Assembly (NCBI GenBank): GCA_009692305.1
Contig: SHZK01000003.1
Coordinates: forward strand, 173,474-237,473
Reading direction: 5' to 3'
From: Gammaproteobacteria bacterium
GTDB lineage: Bacteria; Pseudomonadota; Gammaproteobacteria; Pseudomonadales; Pseudohongiellaceae
Length of the DNA: 64,000 nucleotides
Shown piece by piece: positions 35,786-45,185 of the stretch (the first letter of the stretch is position 1; every line of letters starts with the position of its first letter). The notes beneath the pieces are model-generated. The model was not told the origin of the DNA. It saw only the letters and a program-made list of their open reading frames with translations, and did not search any database. Position numbers and translations under genes: made by a program.

Positions 35786-37489
35786 ATGACAAACGTAGCC
35801 AAATCGAAACTGCCTATTGAAACGCCATTGCGCTGTCGGGTCGGTCTCTGGCTTGGGCCATTGGTGTTTGTTTATATGCTGTTGTTCGTGGAGCTTGATC
35901 CTGCGAATCCCCTTGTTACCCGAATGGCTGCAGTTATTCTGTTGATGGCAATCTGGTGGATCAGCGAGGCAATACCGCTCGCTGCCACTGCCTTGCTCCC
36001 AATAGTATTGTTTCCACTGCTAGGCATCATGCGTGGTCGTGAAGTTTCTGCCGCCAATCGAATTAATTTCGAGGATGTGACCTTGCGCGGTGGCTTGCAG
36101 CCATCTGATCTGGACATTATTTTCCCCAATGTTGCGTCCCAGTATATGGACTCGATCATCCTCTTGTTTCTGGGAGGATTTTTGATTGCTGTTGCTGTGG
36201 AAAAATGGAATTTACACAAACGCATCGCACTGTATATTGTGCGAGTGATTGGCAGTCAGCCACATCGGCTGGTGCTGGGTTTCATGCTGGCAACCGGTTT
36301 TCTCTCCATGTGGTTGTCCAATACTGCTACGGCGATGATGATGATGCCCATGGGCATGTCATTGATTCTGCTCTATGAGAATCTCAACAGGGGAATCGTA
36401 GCAGCAGGCGGTGTGGTTGATAGCAGGGCAGATAACTTTGCATTAAACCTGTTATTGGGTATTGCCTATGCCGCATCGATCGGTGGCTTTGCGACCCTGA
36501 TTGGCACTCCGACTAATGGGGTCTTTGTTACCCAGATGTCGCAATTTTTTCCGGAAGCTCCAGAAATTACCTTTGCGTCCTGGATGTTGTTCGCGCTGCC
36601 GTTGAGCTTGTGCTACTTGCTGATAGCGTGGGCATTGTTAACTCGTTTCGTGTTTCCACTGCCAGCCACAATGCCATTCAGTGGGCATGATTTTATCAAC
36701 AATGAAATAAAGCAACTGGGCAAGATGAGCACCGAAGAGAAAAGGGTTGCCTGCGTGTTCGTGAGCGTGGCGATTCTGTGGATGACCCGCAAGGAACGTC
36801 TGTTCAGCGAAGATGTGGGTATTTTCGGCTGGAGCTATTATCTGGATGCCTTGCTGGTGCGACTTGGCGCTTTTCCGGTGGGCGATATGATTGATGATGG
36901 CACTGTCTCCATTGCCATGGCTTTATTGCTGTTTATTATTCCCGCCAGCAAGGCGATTGGCGGTCGCTTGATTGATTGGGATGACGCGCACAAATTACCC
37001 TGGGGAATTCTGCTTTTGTTCGGTGGCGGACTCGCCATTGCCAAGGGATTCAGCACATCGGGCTTGTCCGACTATATTGCATTGCTGTTGCAGGCGCTGT
37101 TGGGCGATGCCAGCCCGTTCATAACCGTAGTGGCAACGGTTACATTTATCACCAGCCTGACCGAGATCTCCTCCAATACGGCGACGGTTTCACTGGCTTT
37201 GCCCATCATGGCAAGCCTGTCACAGGCCATTGAGACGCATCCTTTGTTGCTCATGATTCCCACGACTCTGGCCGCATCCTGCGCATTCATGCTGCCAGTG
37301 TCGACGCCACCTAACGCAATAGTGTATGGCTCTGGGCGAGTCCCCATCATGAAAATGGTGATTGCCGGGATCTGGATGGATATGCTTTCAGTACTGCTCC
37401 TCACCGGGTTCGTTTATACCCTCGGACACCTGATATTCGGGGTTTTGGGTCCGTTCCCTGACTGGGCAACTCCTCTGCTTACCCCCTGA
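35786..37489 (+). CDS. SLC13/DASS family sodium:anion symporter
   Basis: 567 residues with about eleven to twelve hydrophobic segments. Two SNT motifs that bind sodium and carboxylate are present, LSNTATAMMMMPM and EISSNTATVSLALP, plus the PTNG loop in IGTPTNGVF. This matches the VcINDY/CitT-like group transporting di- or tricarboxylates or sulfate with sodium. A cytoplasmic linker of about 100 residues between the halves (KMSTEEKR to DVGIF) is longer than in VcINDY. It follows the peroxiredoxin by 41 bases. Substrate not readable. Confidence 0.92.
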   Translation: MTNVAKSKLPIETPLRCRVGLWLGPLVFVYMLLFVELDPANPLVTRMAAVILLMAIWWISEAIPLAATALLPIVLFPLLGIMRGREVSAANRINFEDVTLRGGLQPSDLDIIFPNVASQYMDSIILLFLGGFLIAVAVEKWNLHKRIALYIVRVIGSQPHRLVLGFMLATGFLSMWLSNTATAMMMMPMGMSLILLYENLNRGIVAAGGVVDSRADNFALNLLLGIAYAASIGGFATLIGTPTNGVFVTQMSQFFPEAPEITFASWMLFALPLSLCYLLIAWALLTRFVFPLPATMPFSGHDFINNEIKQLGKMSTEEKRVACVFVSVAILWMTRKERLFSEDVGIFGWSYYLDALLVRLGAFPVGDMIDDGTVSIAMALLLFIIPASKAIGGRLIDWDDAHKLPWGILLLFGGGLAIAKGFSTSGLSDYIALLLQALLGDASPFITVVATVTFITSLTEISSNTATVSLALPIMASLSQAIETHPLLLMIPTTLAASCAFMLPVSTPPNAIVYGSGRVPIMKMVIAGIWMDMLSVLLLTGFVYTLGHLIFGVLGPFPDWATPLLTP

Positions 37490-37683
37490 TTACGTATTAC
37501 CCATTGATATTGTAAGGAAATGTGTGAGGGAATTCGATTTTTCCATTAGCATCTTTGTGTTATTGCCCGGATTCTTGAAACCCCAATGGGGTTGCATATC
37601 GGCGTTTTACCGTCTTTACGGGGTTAAGCCGAGCAACAATAAAAATAAACTCAAAAGTTTCAGTTCCAAAGTAAATTACAGAC

Positions 37684-38274
37684 ATGAAGCGACAAGACTC
37701 CTGCCCTGCCGGCGATGACCGGTGCCCGCATCTGGCTGATGCACAGCGACTGCGTGAAGAGATCAAGCATCTGGCGGCTATGGTGCGTACCGATGAATTG
37801 ACGGGCCTGTTTAATTTCCGCTACTTCAATCAAGCACTCAGCCTGGAGATGGAGCGTACACGCCGTTCCGGGCAGCCTACCTGCCTGATCATGCTGGACC
37901 TTGATCATTTCAAGGATATAAATGATCTGCATGGCCATGAAGCGGGCAATATCGTGCTGGGCCATGTCTCACATATTATTCAAAAGGCGATTCGACGATT
38001 GGATATTCCCTGCCGCTACGGTGGTGAGGAATTCACCATTATCTTGCCGGATACCACTTTGAAGCAGGGTGCCCGTTTCGCCAACCGCCTGCGTCTGATT
38101 ATCGAAAACTCGCCAATTGATGCTGGCGATTCCAGATTCGGCGTCGAAGCAAGCTTTGGGGTCGATGTCTACAAAAGGGGCGATCAGTCCGGTGAGAAGG
38201 AATTCGTGGAGAAAGTTGACGGATTTCTGTATCTGGCCAAGCAGGAAGGACGCAACCGGGTATGTCACGGCTAG
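37684..38274 (+). CDS. Diguanylate cyclase (stand-alone GGDEF)
   Basis: 196 residues; about 30 N-terminal residues with a short helix and no recognised sensor domain, then a GGDEF domain: DELTGLFNFRYF, DLDHFKDINDLHGH (metal and base contacts) and the active-site RYGGEEF, here GGEEF. An RxxD inhibitory site (RRLD) lies five residues before it, so product inhibition by c-di-GMP is expected. Cysteines in the N-terminus (CPAGDDRCPH) are near-adjacent and might bind metal. Cytoplasmic. Confidence 0.93.
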   Translation: MKRQDSCPAGDDRCPHLADAQRLREEIKHLAAMVRTDELTGLFNFRYFNQALSLEMERTRRSGQPTCLIMLDLDHFKDINDLHGHEAGNIVLGHVSHIIQKAIRRLDIPCRYGGEEFTIILPDTTLKQGARFANRLRLIIENSPIDAGDSRFGVEASFGVDVYKRGDQSGEKEFVEKVDGFLYLAKQEGRNRVCHG

Positions 38275-38330
38275 CTCACCACAGTTGCCGCTTCCTCCTG
38301 AAGCTCCTGCAACTGGTAATTTGTTAACTG

Positions 38331-38975
38331 CTACTCTTTAAAAACCTGCAGTGCCAGGTGATGCAGAATCGCCGCCGTCGCCCCCCAGATCCGATAGTCT
38401 TCGTAAGTTAATTCCAGAGTTTTGCGCGCTACTTTGTCGTAGTGGATTTCAGTGCTGCGGTAAGCATGGGGATTCATTACCAGGGAAAGTGGTGCATGGA
38501 AAATGTCAGCGACTTCAAGCGGACAGGGCGAGAATTGCAAGCCAGAGTCAATCAAGCCAATGATCGGTGTAACCCGGAAGCCCGAAGGCAAGGCGAGTTC
38601 ACCGAGCCGCCCAATAATTTCGACCTTGGACGGAGGCAGCCCGATCTCTTCTTCACTTTCACGCAGCGCGGTCGCGTAGACATCGGCGTCGCGCGCATCC
38701 TGAGAGCCACCCGGCAGGCTTATTTGGCCGGCATGACTCTTGAGATTGGCAGAGCGCACAGTTAATACAACCTGGCTCTCATTAAATTCGTCGGCTCGGG
38801 TAATAGGTATCAGCACGGCGGCCCGCCGCAGTGATTCCAGTTGTTCTATGGCGAGACGATTCACCGTTGCATCAGGATGAGCAATCGGTTGCGGGGTTTG
38901 TTGCTTTACCCGCGCGAAATAACTCAACACGCGTTGCAGCAGAACGTCGTTGGATGAGGTTGGCTGGCTACTCAT
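38331..38975 (-). CDS. NUDIX hydrolase, CoA pyrophosphatase (NudL type)
   Basis: 214 residues. The NUDIX box is GGSQDARDADVYATALRESEEEIGL; together with LLPITRAD-like and LPGGSQD context it matches the YeaB/NudL CoA-pyrophosphatase group, which cleaves CoA to 4'-phosphopantetheine and 3',5'-ADP. The box has GSQD where the consensus has GxxxxE, a small departure, but the REXXEE core is intact. Cytoplasmic. No operon partner on its strand; the TonB receptor lies upstream on the same strand behind a terminator. Confidence 0.88.
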   Translation of the reverse strand: MSSQPTSSNDVLLQRVLSYFARVKQQTPQPIAHPDATVNRLAIEQLESLRRAAVLIPITRADEFNESQVVLTVRSANLKSHAGQISLPGGSQDARDADVYATALRESEEEIGLPPSKVEIIGRLGELALPSGFRVTPIIGLIDSGLQFSPCPLEVADIFHAPLSLVMNPHAYRSTEIHYDKVARKTLELTYEDYRIWGATAAILHHLALQVFKE

Positions 38976-39000
38976 TGCGGTCCATTTTTGCTGCGGGAGT

Positions 39001-39030
39001 AAACAAAAATGCCGACAAAAGACGGCATTT
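39001..39030 (-). terminator. Intrinsic terminator of the TonB receptor gene
   Basis: On the minus strand, stem AAATGCCG / CGGCATTT (39030-39023 with 39014-39007) with an 8-base loop is followed by TTTTTGTTT. It starts 35 bases after the receptor stop. Confidence 0.8.
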
Positions 39031-39064
39031 CAGTGTGCTTCAGGTCAGGTGTCAATCCGACTAA

Positions 39065-41152
39065 TTACTTGAATTGCCAGGTAACGGCGACGAAGGCTCG
39101 CGCTGGTTCGCCTGGAAAGTAACGATCGCCGGTGAACGAAGTCCAGTCGGCACGCTCTGCATATTCCTCGTCGGTAATATTCAACAGGTTCAGGGAAACA
39201 TCAATGACATCATTAACCTGATATTGCGCACGCAGATTCATCAGGTCATGGCCGTCATATGACGCCGAGTTCTCCGGATTGGTGTAGTAGTCACCCATGT
39301 TGACCCACTCCAGTTCAGCCAGGAACTGGGAATTTGGTCGCCATTGCAGGTGTACGTTGCCGAAGATATTCGGCGCGCCATCCACATCATTACCCTTCAG
39401 GGCAGCGCCATTGGAGTCCTCGGAATTTTCCAGGGTGTGGTCGGCGAGATTGACCGCACCGCGTACTGACCAGTTAGCGCTGATGTCATAGCCAGCAGCA
39501 AATTCGATGCCGCGGTGCTTGGTATGCACGCCATTCAGGTTGATACGGGCACTGTCAGTGATGATGTCGTTTTCCTTGTCCATGTAGTAGTACGTGGCCG
39601 CATAGTCCCAGTTACCACCGGCACCGATAAAGGCGATTTCATAGCTGTCCAATTGCACTGATTCAAGATCGGCGACAGTCTGCGCGTTCTGCAAACGGTA
39701 CAACTCAGTGGCTTGCGGTGCCCGGAAGCCATTTTGAACACGCAGTTGCAAGCTGTTGCTGTCATCAAGCGCATAGCTCAGGCCGAGTTTCGGGGAGAGA
39801 TTTGCAAATCCGTCAGACCGGTCGGCAGGGCGGTTATAGCGACAGCCGCCCGATGCGCAGGCTACGCCGTTATCGCGCGTCCGCCCGTCGAGCATAAGGT
39901 TGTCGTAGTAGTACTTGATGTTTTCCAGACGCAGGCCCAGTGACAGATCCCAGTTTTCACTCAGCGCCTGTTCGTAGCTTACGAAGGCACCCATTTGGCG
40001 GGCATCAACTTCGTAGTCATAATGCTTGCCCTGCGGAACAGTATTGCGCACGAATACCGTACCGACTGCCGGCCCGGGTTGAAACTGCTTGAGCCTGCCA
40101 GAAGAATTTTCCAGGTCGACACCCACTGCAAGGCTGGAAGCATCGCTCAGTGTGCGATAACCGGCCACTTGCAACCCAAGACTGCGATGCTCGGAGTCTT
40201 CAATCGGCAAGCCAGGCAGGAAATGCTGGATGAAATTCATGTTGGCTTCGCGGAAATAGGGAGTCATTACAATTTCCCATTCTTCAACAGTCTGGGTAAT
40301 GGAGGTCCATACGCGTGTGTTCAAACTGTCGCGATAGGCTTCAGGATTCGGGTTGGTATCACGCCGCGAGCCTTCGTATGCTTTCGTGCCAACTACATAA
40401 CCTGCAGTTTCCTGATTCAGGTTACTGGTAGTGAAGCCGCCATCAAGGCGCGCGCCGTTTTTTGTGGTGTAGTTATAGAGCCAGGAAACTTTTTGCTGAT
40501 CGACGCCACTGTCGTCGCGATAGCCTTCCTCGTTTACGCCATTGACCAGTAACAATTGTTTGAAATTGCCGTAGTCATTGCCGTAACGTCCTGTCACCCG
40601 ATAGGATCCTTCCGGGCCGCTTTCAAGGGTAACCTGACCGGCTTCGCCGGGTTGCGGGAGAACTACATTGATCAGTCCATGCATGGCGTTTGAACCCCAG
40701 AAGGCGCTGCCAGGGCCACGCACGACTTCGATGCTGGCGGCGTTCTCGGTATGGGCATCAAACATTTCATTCACATTACAGAAACCATGTGAACGCAGTG
40801 GAATGCCATTTTCCGCCGTGAGGAATGCGCCACAGGCACCGGCACCAGCCAGCACCGGAGAGCGAATTGCAATCAGGCTTTCCTGGCCATTGTTGCGACT
40901 GATATTAACGCCTGGAAGTCGATTCAGCACTTCCTGATAATGTGTGTGCGACACAAGATCGAGTTCCTGCTGACCTAGGACAGAGACTGATGCATTAATA
41001 TCCGCCAGACCTTCTGATCGTCGACTGTTGGAAATTACCTGAATCTCCTGGATTGCACTGCGACCACTTTGCGCCAATGCCGGAAATGCAGTCATTGCAG
41101 TAGCAAGTGCGATGCTTGTAACAAGCGTTTTATGTTTCAATTGGTGAATCAT
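39065..41152 (-). CDS. TonB-dependent outer-membrane receptor
   Basis: 695 residues from ATG 41152 (GGAGAG upstream). Signal peptide (LVTSIALATAMTAFPALAQ), then a plug domain: IQEIQVISNSRRSE may act as the TonB box region, followed by LNRLPGVNIS and SIEVVRGPGSAFWGSNAMHGLINVV. The 22-strand barrel includes NLSPKLGLSYALDDSN and FRAPQATELYRL and ends with an aromatic strand FVAVTWQFK. Uptake substrate unknown; the plug has two cysteine pairs (CGAF, CNVNE). No ExbB, TonB or Fur box is seen nearby. Confidence 0.93.
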   Translation of the reverse strand: MIHQLKHKTLVTSIALATAMTAFPALAQSGRSAIQEIQVISNSRRSEGLADINASVSVLGQQELDLVSHTHYQEVLNRLPGVNISRNNGQESLIAIRSPVLAGAGACGAFLTAENGIPLRSHGFCNVNEMFDAHTENAASIEVVRGPGSAFWGSNAMHGLINVVLPQPGEAGQVTLESGPEGSYRVTGRYGNDYGNFKQLLLVNGVNEEGYRDDSGVDQQKVSWLYNYTTKNGARLDGGFTTSNLNQETAGYVVGTKAYEGSRRDTNPNPEAYRDSLNTRVWTSITQTVEEWEIVMTPYFREANMNFIQHFLPGLPIEDSEHRSLGLQVAGYRTLSDASSLAVGVDLENSSGRLKQFQPGPAVGTVFVRNTVPQGKHYDYEVDARQMGAFVSYEQALSENWDLSLGLRLENIKYYYDNLMLDGRTRDNGVACASGGCRYNRPADRSDGFANLSPKLGLSYALDDSNSLQLRVQNGFRAPQATELYRLQNAQTVADLESVQLDSYEIAFIGAGGNWDYAATYYYMDKENDIITDSARINLNGVHTKHRGIEFAAGYDISANWSVRGAVNLADHTLENSEDSNGAALKGNDVDGAPNIFGNVHLQWRPNSQFLAELEWVNMGDYYTNPENSASYDGHDLMNLRAQYQVNDVIDVSLNLLNITDEEYAERADWTSFTGDRYFPGEPARAFVAVTWQFK

Positions 41153-41535
41153 ACTTCTCTCCATTAAATGTGTCTGCGTTTGGCACAAACCGATCGCTCA
41201 TTAAGTTCGCTCTATGGCGTGATCGTAAGCGTACATGACAGCAGTATTTAGTCTTCACTCGCAACAGACTCATAATAAGTTCTGAGGCGGTGTCCCTACT
41301 CGGGTTTTAGCCCGATCTGACCTATCTGGCGGATAGTCTGGAAGTGGCACAATATAACATAGAAAAACCGGTGCATCCCCCAGTCTTTGCACCCCTGTTA
41401 GTATCCACGTAGACTAGCTCTCGACGCGAGGGACGAGTTGAATTATTTGAGCGATAAATGGCTTTTAAGAGCAGCGGGCCTTGAGCAAACAACGACCTGA
41501 TCAAACTACGACTTGATTGAGAGGTATGGCACTAC
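41153..41535. other. Divergent intergenic region, 383 bases
   Basis: Lies between the TonB receptor (-) and the nitronate monooxygenase (+). I see no gene and no known riboswitch. Contents are a small stem CGGG-TTTTAG-CCCG near 41309 and a 16-bp direct repeat at 41486-41517. Promoters for both genes should be here but none is clear. Confidence 0.6.
41486..41517 (+). repeat. 16-bp direct repeat
   Basis: CAAACAACGACCTGAT followed directly by CAAACTACGACTTGAT, 18 bases before the nitronate monooxygenase start. Two mismatches. Confidence 0.6.
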
Positions 41536-42510
41536 ATGCGAACCAGAGTTACAGAGATGCTTGGCATCAAACATCCAATAGTGCAGGGAGGCATGCAATG
41601 GGTTGGTGTGGCCGAGTTGGCGGCGGCCGTATCCAATGCTGGCGGTCTTGGCATCATCACCGGGCTGACACAACCTACCCCAGAGGACCTGTTAAAGGAA
41701 ATTGCCCGCTGCCGGGACATGACCGACAAGCCGTTCGCTGTAAATCTCACTATTTTGCCAACCATCAAGCCAGTGCCATATGAATTGTATGCAAACACAA
41801 TCGTTGCCTCCGGGGTCAAGATCGTGGAGACCGCTGGTCGTAATCCGGAGCCATACTTGCCCATGTTCAAGGCGGCCGGCATCAAGGTTATCCACAAGTG
41901 CACTTCGATCAGGCATGCGCTGAAAGCAGAGAAGATCGGTTGTGACATGGTGAGCGTGGATGGCTTTGAGTGCGCGGGGCACCCGGGCGAAGATGATGTG
42001 ACAAATATGATCCTGCTGCCACTGGCGGCAAGACGACTGAAGATTCCATTCCTCGCATCAGGGGGGATTGGTGACGGACGTGGGTTGGCTGCTGCATTGG
42101 CGATGGGGGCAGATGGCATCAATATGGGTACGCGTTTCATGGTGACGCAGGAGGCGCCCATTCATCAAAAAGTGAAGCAGCGCATGGTGGATGCGTCGGA
42201 GCTCGACACCGCGCTGATTTATCGTTCATTGCGTAACACTGCCCGCGTCTTCAAGAACAGTGTGGCAGAGAAGGTGATGGAGATCGAAGCGCGCGATGGT
42301 CCAACCAATTTCGAAGACCTCAAGAATCTGGTGGCTGGCGTAAAAGGCCGGGAATTGTTTAGCGATGGCGACCTGGACAAGGGTATCTGGTCCGCTGGCA
42401 TGGTTGTGGGATTGATTGATGACATACCAAGCTGTGAGGAATTAATCACGCGTATCGTGCGCGAGGCTGAGGAAATTATTAAGTTTCGTCTGCAGCAGAT
42501 GCTCGCCTGA
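41536..42510 (+). CDS. Nitronate monooxygenase (class I NMO)
   Basis: 324 residues, TIM-barrel FMN enzyme oxidising nitronates such as propionate 3-nitronate. Family motifs: PIVQGGMQWVG at the start, FAVNLTI, GFECAGHPGEDD (the catalytic His loop), FLASGGIGDGRG and GADGINMGTRFM for the FMN phosphate. Some relatives act as enoyl-ACP or other flavin reductases, so the substrate is inferred. An SDR gene follows 57 bases later. Together with the GST, VOC and aldehyde dehydrogenase genes nearby it hints at detoxification or organic-acid metabolism. Confidence 0.9.
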   Translation: MRTRVTEMLGIKHPIVQGGMQWVGVAELAAAVSNAGGLGIITGLTQPTPEDLLKEIARCRDMTDKPFAVNLTILPTIKPVPYELYANTIVASGVKIVETAGRNPEPYLPMFKAAGIKVIHKCTSIRHALKAEKIGCDMVSVDGFECAGHPGEDDVTNMILLPLAARRLKIPFLASGGIGDGRGLAAALAMGADGINMGTRFMVTQEAPIHQKVKQRMVDASELDTALIYRSLRNTARVFKNSVAEKVMEIEARDGPTNFEDLKNLVAGVKGRELFSDGDLDKGIWSAGMVVGLIDDIPSCEELITRIVREAEEIIKFRLQQMLA

Positions 42511-42567
42511 AAGGATTGACTGGTATTGAACTTGAAATTCCTGAAATAGATTAACCTGGATTAAATC

Positions 42568-43371
42568 ATGCAGATCAAAAATAAAGTGGTAGTAGTTACA
42601 GGTGGTGCCAGCGGCATTGGCAGGGCACTCTGCGAACGCTTTGCCAGGGAAGGGGCAAGTGCGGTGTTGGTGTCAGATATTGATCAGTCGGGCATTGATC
42701 AAACCGTAGCCGCCATTGCTCCGTTCACGCGGGCAACAGGTATAGTCTGTGATGTTGGTAGCGAAGTGGCGATGACGAAGTTGGTCGAGCAGGCCCTCGC
42801 GACCTATGGCCAGATCGATCTGTTCTGCTCGAACGCTGGTATCTTTACCGCCGGTGATGAGAACGTGACCACCGCGGCCTGGCAGAAAATCTGGGACATC
42901 AATGTTATGGCGCACGTATTTGCGGCGCGTGCGGTGTTGCCTGCGATGCTGGCACGAGGCGAGGGTTATTTGTTGAATACCTCCTCAGCGGCAGGACTGC
43001 TGAGTCAGGTAGGCTCAGCGCCCTATTCAGTAACCAAGCATGCGGCCATCGGCTTTGCGGAATGGCTGTCTATCACCTATGGTAATCGCGGCATCAAGGT
43101 GTCTGTGTTATGTCCGCAGGCGGTGCGCACGAAGATGACAGCTGTGGGCGATGGCGACGGTGGTGTAGCCGGACTCGACGGCATGCTGGAGCCGGCACAA
43201 CTGGCAGATACGGTGGTAAAAACGCTGGCCGAGGAACGCTTCCTGGTATTGCCCCATCCTGAAGTGTTGACTTATATGCGGCGCAAGACCGATGACTATG
43301 ATCGCTGGTTGGGCGGCATGCGGCGTCTGCACGAAAAATTCCAAGACATCTATCGCAAGCGCCAGGGTTGA
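42568..43371 (+). CDS. Short-chain dehydrogenase/reductase
   Basis: 267 residues, classical SDR. TGGASGIGRAL is the nucleotide-binding TGxxxGIG; SNAGIF is the NNAG-like segment; the catalytic Ser is in NTSSAAG and the Tyr-Lys pair in YSVTKH. Asp37 after the second strand (VLVSDID) favours NAD over NADP. Substrate unknown. Its stop overlaps or abuts the next gene, and it lies 57 bases after the nitronate monooxygenase, so the three genes are probably one transcript. Confidence 0.92.
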   Translation: MQIKNKVVVVTGGASGIGRALCERFAREGASAVLVSDIDQSGIDQTVAAIAPFTRATGIVCDVGSEVAMTKLVEQALATYGQIDLFCSNAGIFTAGDENVTTAAWQKIWDINVMAHVFAARAVLPAMLARGEGYLLNTSSAAGLLSQVGSAPYSVTKHAAIGFAEWLSITYGNRGIKVSVLCPQAVRTKMTAVGDGDGGVAGLDGMLEPAQLADTVVKTLAEERFLVLPHPEVLTYMRRKTDDYDRWLGGMRRLHEKFQDIYRKRQG

Positions 43372-43391
43372 TAAGCAACCGGGAGAAATTC

Positions 43392-44093
43392 ATGCAACAT
43401 ATATACAAGACTTTTCAGTTCTGTCTGGTTCTGCTGCTGACCATGCTGACCTCAATTAACGCCAACGCCCAACAACGTATCGCACTGGCGGATGGCACAG
43501 TTTTAAACGTATTTATAGTCGAGCCTGCCGCCGACACCGCGGCTCCTCATCCGTTAGTGATTGTTATGGGAGGCGGGCCCGGCAATGCATCTATCTCTGC
43601 CGATACTTCACGCTGGCTCGGTTCGGGTTTCGCTCAACGGGGCTGGTATGTTGCAGTGCCAATTTCTCCGGATAATCGTTCATTTCGCGGTATCGAAAAT
43701 AATGCGAAGGTTGCGGCGCTGATTCAGGCCCTGCAACAACGTGAAGGGGTTGCCACTGGCAAGGTTTTATTGGCAGGTGTTTCCAATGGTGGCATGTCGG
43801 CACTGGAAATTGCCCGCCGCAATCCGCAGGTGTACTTTGGCGTCGCCGCGGTGCCAGCGCTCTCAGGCGCAACGACCAACAACGACAGTCTGGGTGGCTT
43901 TCCGGTGTATTTGCGCATTGGTGGCGGTGACGAATTGGGCTGGGCCGACAATTTTGATGAAACAGTTGCGAGCCTGACCGCAGCGGGGGTAGAACTCGAC
44001 GCCGGTGTGCTGGAAGGGGCGCCTCACATGTTTCGTATGGACTGGAGTACGCTTGGACCCTGGCTGGAAAAGGTGCAGGGAACGTCCCGTTAA
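43392..44093 (+). CDS. Secreted alpha/beta hydrolase
   Basis: 233 residues from ATG 43392 (GGGAGAAA upstream). The signal peptide is FQFCLVLLLTMLTSINANAQ. The mature protein is a small alpha/beta hydrolase: GGGPGNAS (oxyanion region), nucleophile elbow GVSNGGMSALE, and the late His in GAPHMFRMD. It resembles phospholipase/carboxylesterase or polyhydroxybutyrate depolymerase-like enzymes. Located in the periplasm. Substrate unknown. Confidence 0.85.
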   Translation: MQHIYKTFQFCLVLLLTMLTSINANAQQRIALADGTVLNVFIVEPAADTAAPHPLVIVMGGGPGNASISADTSRWLGSGFAQRGWYVAVPISPDNRSFRGIENNAKVAALIQALQQREGVATGKVLLAGVSNGGMSALEIARRNPQVYFGVAAVPALSGATTNNDSLGGFPVYLRIGGGDELGWADNFDETVASLTAAGVELDAGVLEGAPHMFRMDWSTLGPWLEKVQGTSR

Positions 44094-44099
44094 TTCGTC

Positions 44100-44552
44100 C
44101 TACTTGATTACCAGATTTCTTGCAGCCAGCTGTTCTGCAATTTCCTGCATCAGGGGTTGGTCCCGTGCCGGGTCAAACGCCGGCGCCTTGCCCCAGTCAT
44201 AAAACCACACCGGTTTCAGTCGCAATGCTTCTGGCTCGTCAGTGTAACGCGGGAACAGGTGCGCATGCAGGGCTGGTTCCACATTGCCAAGCATTTCATA
44301 ATTGATACGAGCTGCACCGGTTATCTGTAACAACACGTCGCCTATTATCGACATTTCCTGCAGAAATACCGTGCGTGCCGCAGGTGCCATCGCATTGAGA
44401 TCGGCCACGACCGGGTCCGGTAACAATAAACAATAACCGCGCAGGAATTGCACATCGCCTAACACCACCCATCCGGAACTGACTTTACAGACCAGTTTCG
44501 GATAGGTGCCAGCCTGACATTCAAGCACGCGTTTGTGGATTAGTGTGGACAT
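44100..44552 (-). CDS. HIT-family protein
   Basis: 150 residues with the histidine-triad motif in a reduced form, ALHAHLFPRY, where usual members have HxHxHxx; it lacks the first His of the triad position (leucine-alanine precede HAH). This is seen in some HIT subfamilies. Expected to hydrolyse nucleotide or dinucleotide substrates. AGGAATT lies before the ATG. Convergent with the alpha/beta hydrolase, 6 bases apart. Confidence 0.85.
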   Translation of the reverse strand: MSTLIHKRVLECQAGTYPKLVCKVSSGWVVLGDVQFLRGYCLLLPDPVVADLNAMAPAARTVFLQEMSIIGDVLLQITGAARINYEMLGNVEPALHAHLFPRYTDEPEALRLKPVWFYDWGKAPAFDPARDQPLMQEIAEQLAARNLVIK

Positions 44553-44649
44553 TCAAATTCCTAGCATAGTGTTTGAGAGAAATCTGATCGAATATTTTTC
44601 AGATTTCGTTATCGTGGGAATTGCGTGGAACGTTGCACTGCAATTTAAA

Positions 44650-44760
44650 GGGTGTGAGTCGGTGAAGCATGGCGGGGACGTGCGAGGCATGGATGCCGAG
44701 CCCGAGCCTCCAGGGACGGATTCACGGCGGGCCCCGTGATGCTTTACCGACTCACGCCCC
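44650..44760. repeat. 111-bp cloverleaf-like palindromic repeat, copy 2
   Basis: Matches 13311-13421 over its whole 111 bases. The arms GTGAGTCGGTGAAGCAT and ATGCTTTACCGACTCAC pair, and several differences from copy 1 occur on both sides of the stem so that pairing is kept (GGGGAAGC/GCTTCCCC versus GGTGAAGC/GCTTTACC). Inner hairpins GGCAT/ATGCC and CACGG/CCGTG are unchanged. It fills the gap between the HIT and GFA genes. Confidence 0.85.
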
Positions 44761-44788
44761 GGCTCGATACAACGATTGAAAAATGCTA

Positions 44789-45157
44789 TCACTGTAGATG
44801 TAACCAGGTCAGCTTTGATTCTTCATGGACATTTACCGTTGGAGTAAATCGATTTGGCTCATCCAGGCTGCCAGTGGTGATATCAAAATTATTCGGCCGA
44901 TCGGTAGTTGCGAACAGCAAGTGGGTGCCACAGTCAGGACAAAATTGCCGTGAACTTTTATCAGACGATTGCAGGATTTTTGGCGTGCCGGTTTTATACT
45001 GAAATGCAGCTTTGGGAATCACGAGATAGGTCACGAATGGCGCCGCGCTGGTTTTACGACACATACTGCAATGGCAATTAGCGACCAGATAGTCACCCTG
45101 CGGTTTCTCGGCAATTGTGAAGCGAATGTTGCCGCAGAAGCAGCCGCCTTCGATCAT
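44789..45157 (-). CDS. GFA-family zinc protein
   Basis: 122 residues from ATG 45157 (AGGAAA upstream, better than an in-frame TTG at 45193). GFA/CENP-V fold with zinc cysteines in GGCFCGNIRF, NCHCSMCRK and FCPDCG. The family includes S-(hydroxymethyl)glutathione synthase-like proteins, but most members are of unproven activity. It sits in a run of four minus-strand genes (GFA, DUF2306, VOC, aldehyde dehydrogenase). Confidence 0.9.
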   Translation of the reverse strand: MIEGGCFCGNIRFTIAEKPQGDYLVANCHCSMCRKTSAAPFVTYLVIPKAAFQYKTGTPKILQSSDKSSRQFCPDCGTHLLFATTDRPNNFDITTGSLDEPNRFTPTVNVHEESKLTWLHLQ

Positions 45158-45185
45158 TTCGGGTTTCCTGTTGCGGCCAAGCTTG

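Noticed and set aside
37490..37683. GEMM (c-di-GMP) riboswitch before the GGDEF gene.
   Set aside because: A short AACCCC/GGGGTT hairpin is present, but the GEMM core sequences and tetraloop receptor are not seen.
41153..41535. Riboswitch upstream of the TonB receptor.
   Set aside because: No cobalamin, TPP or other known riboswitch core could be recognised; only a weak stem and a direct repeat.
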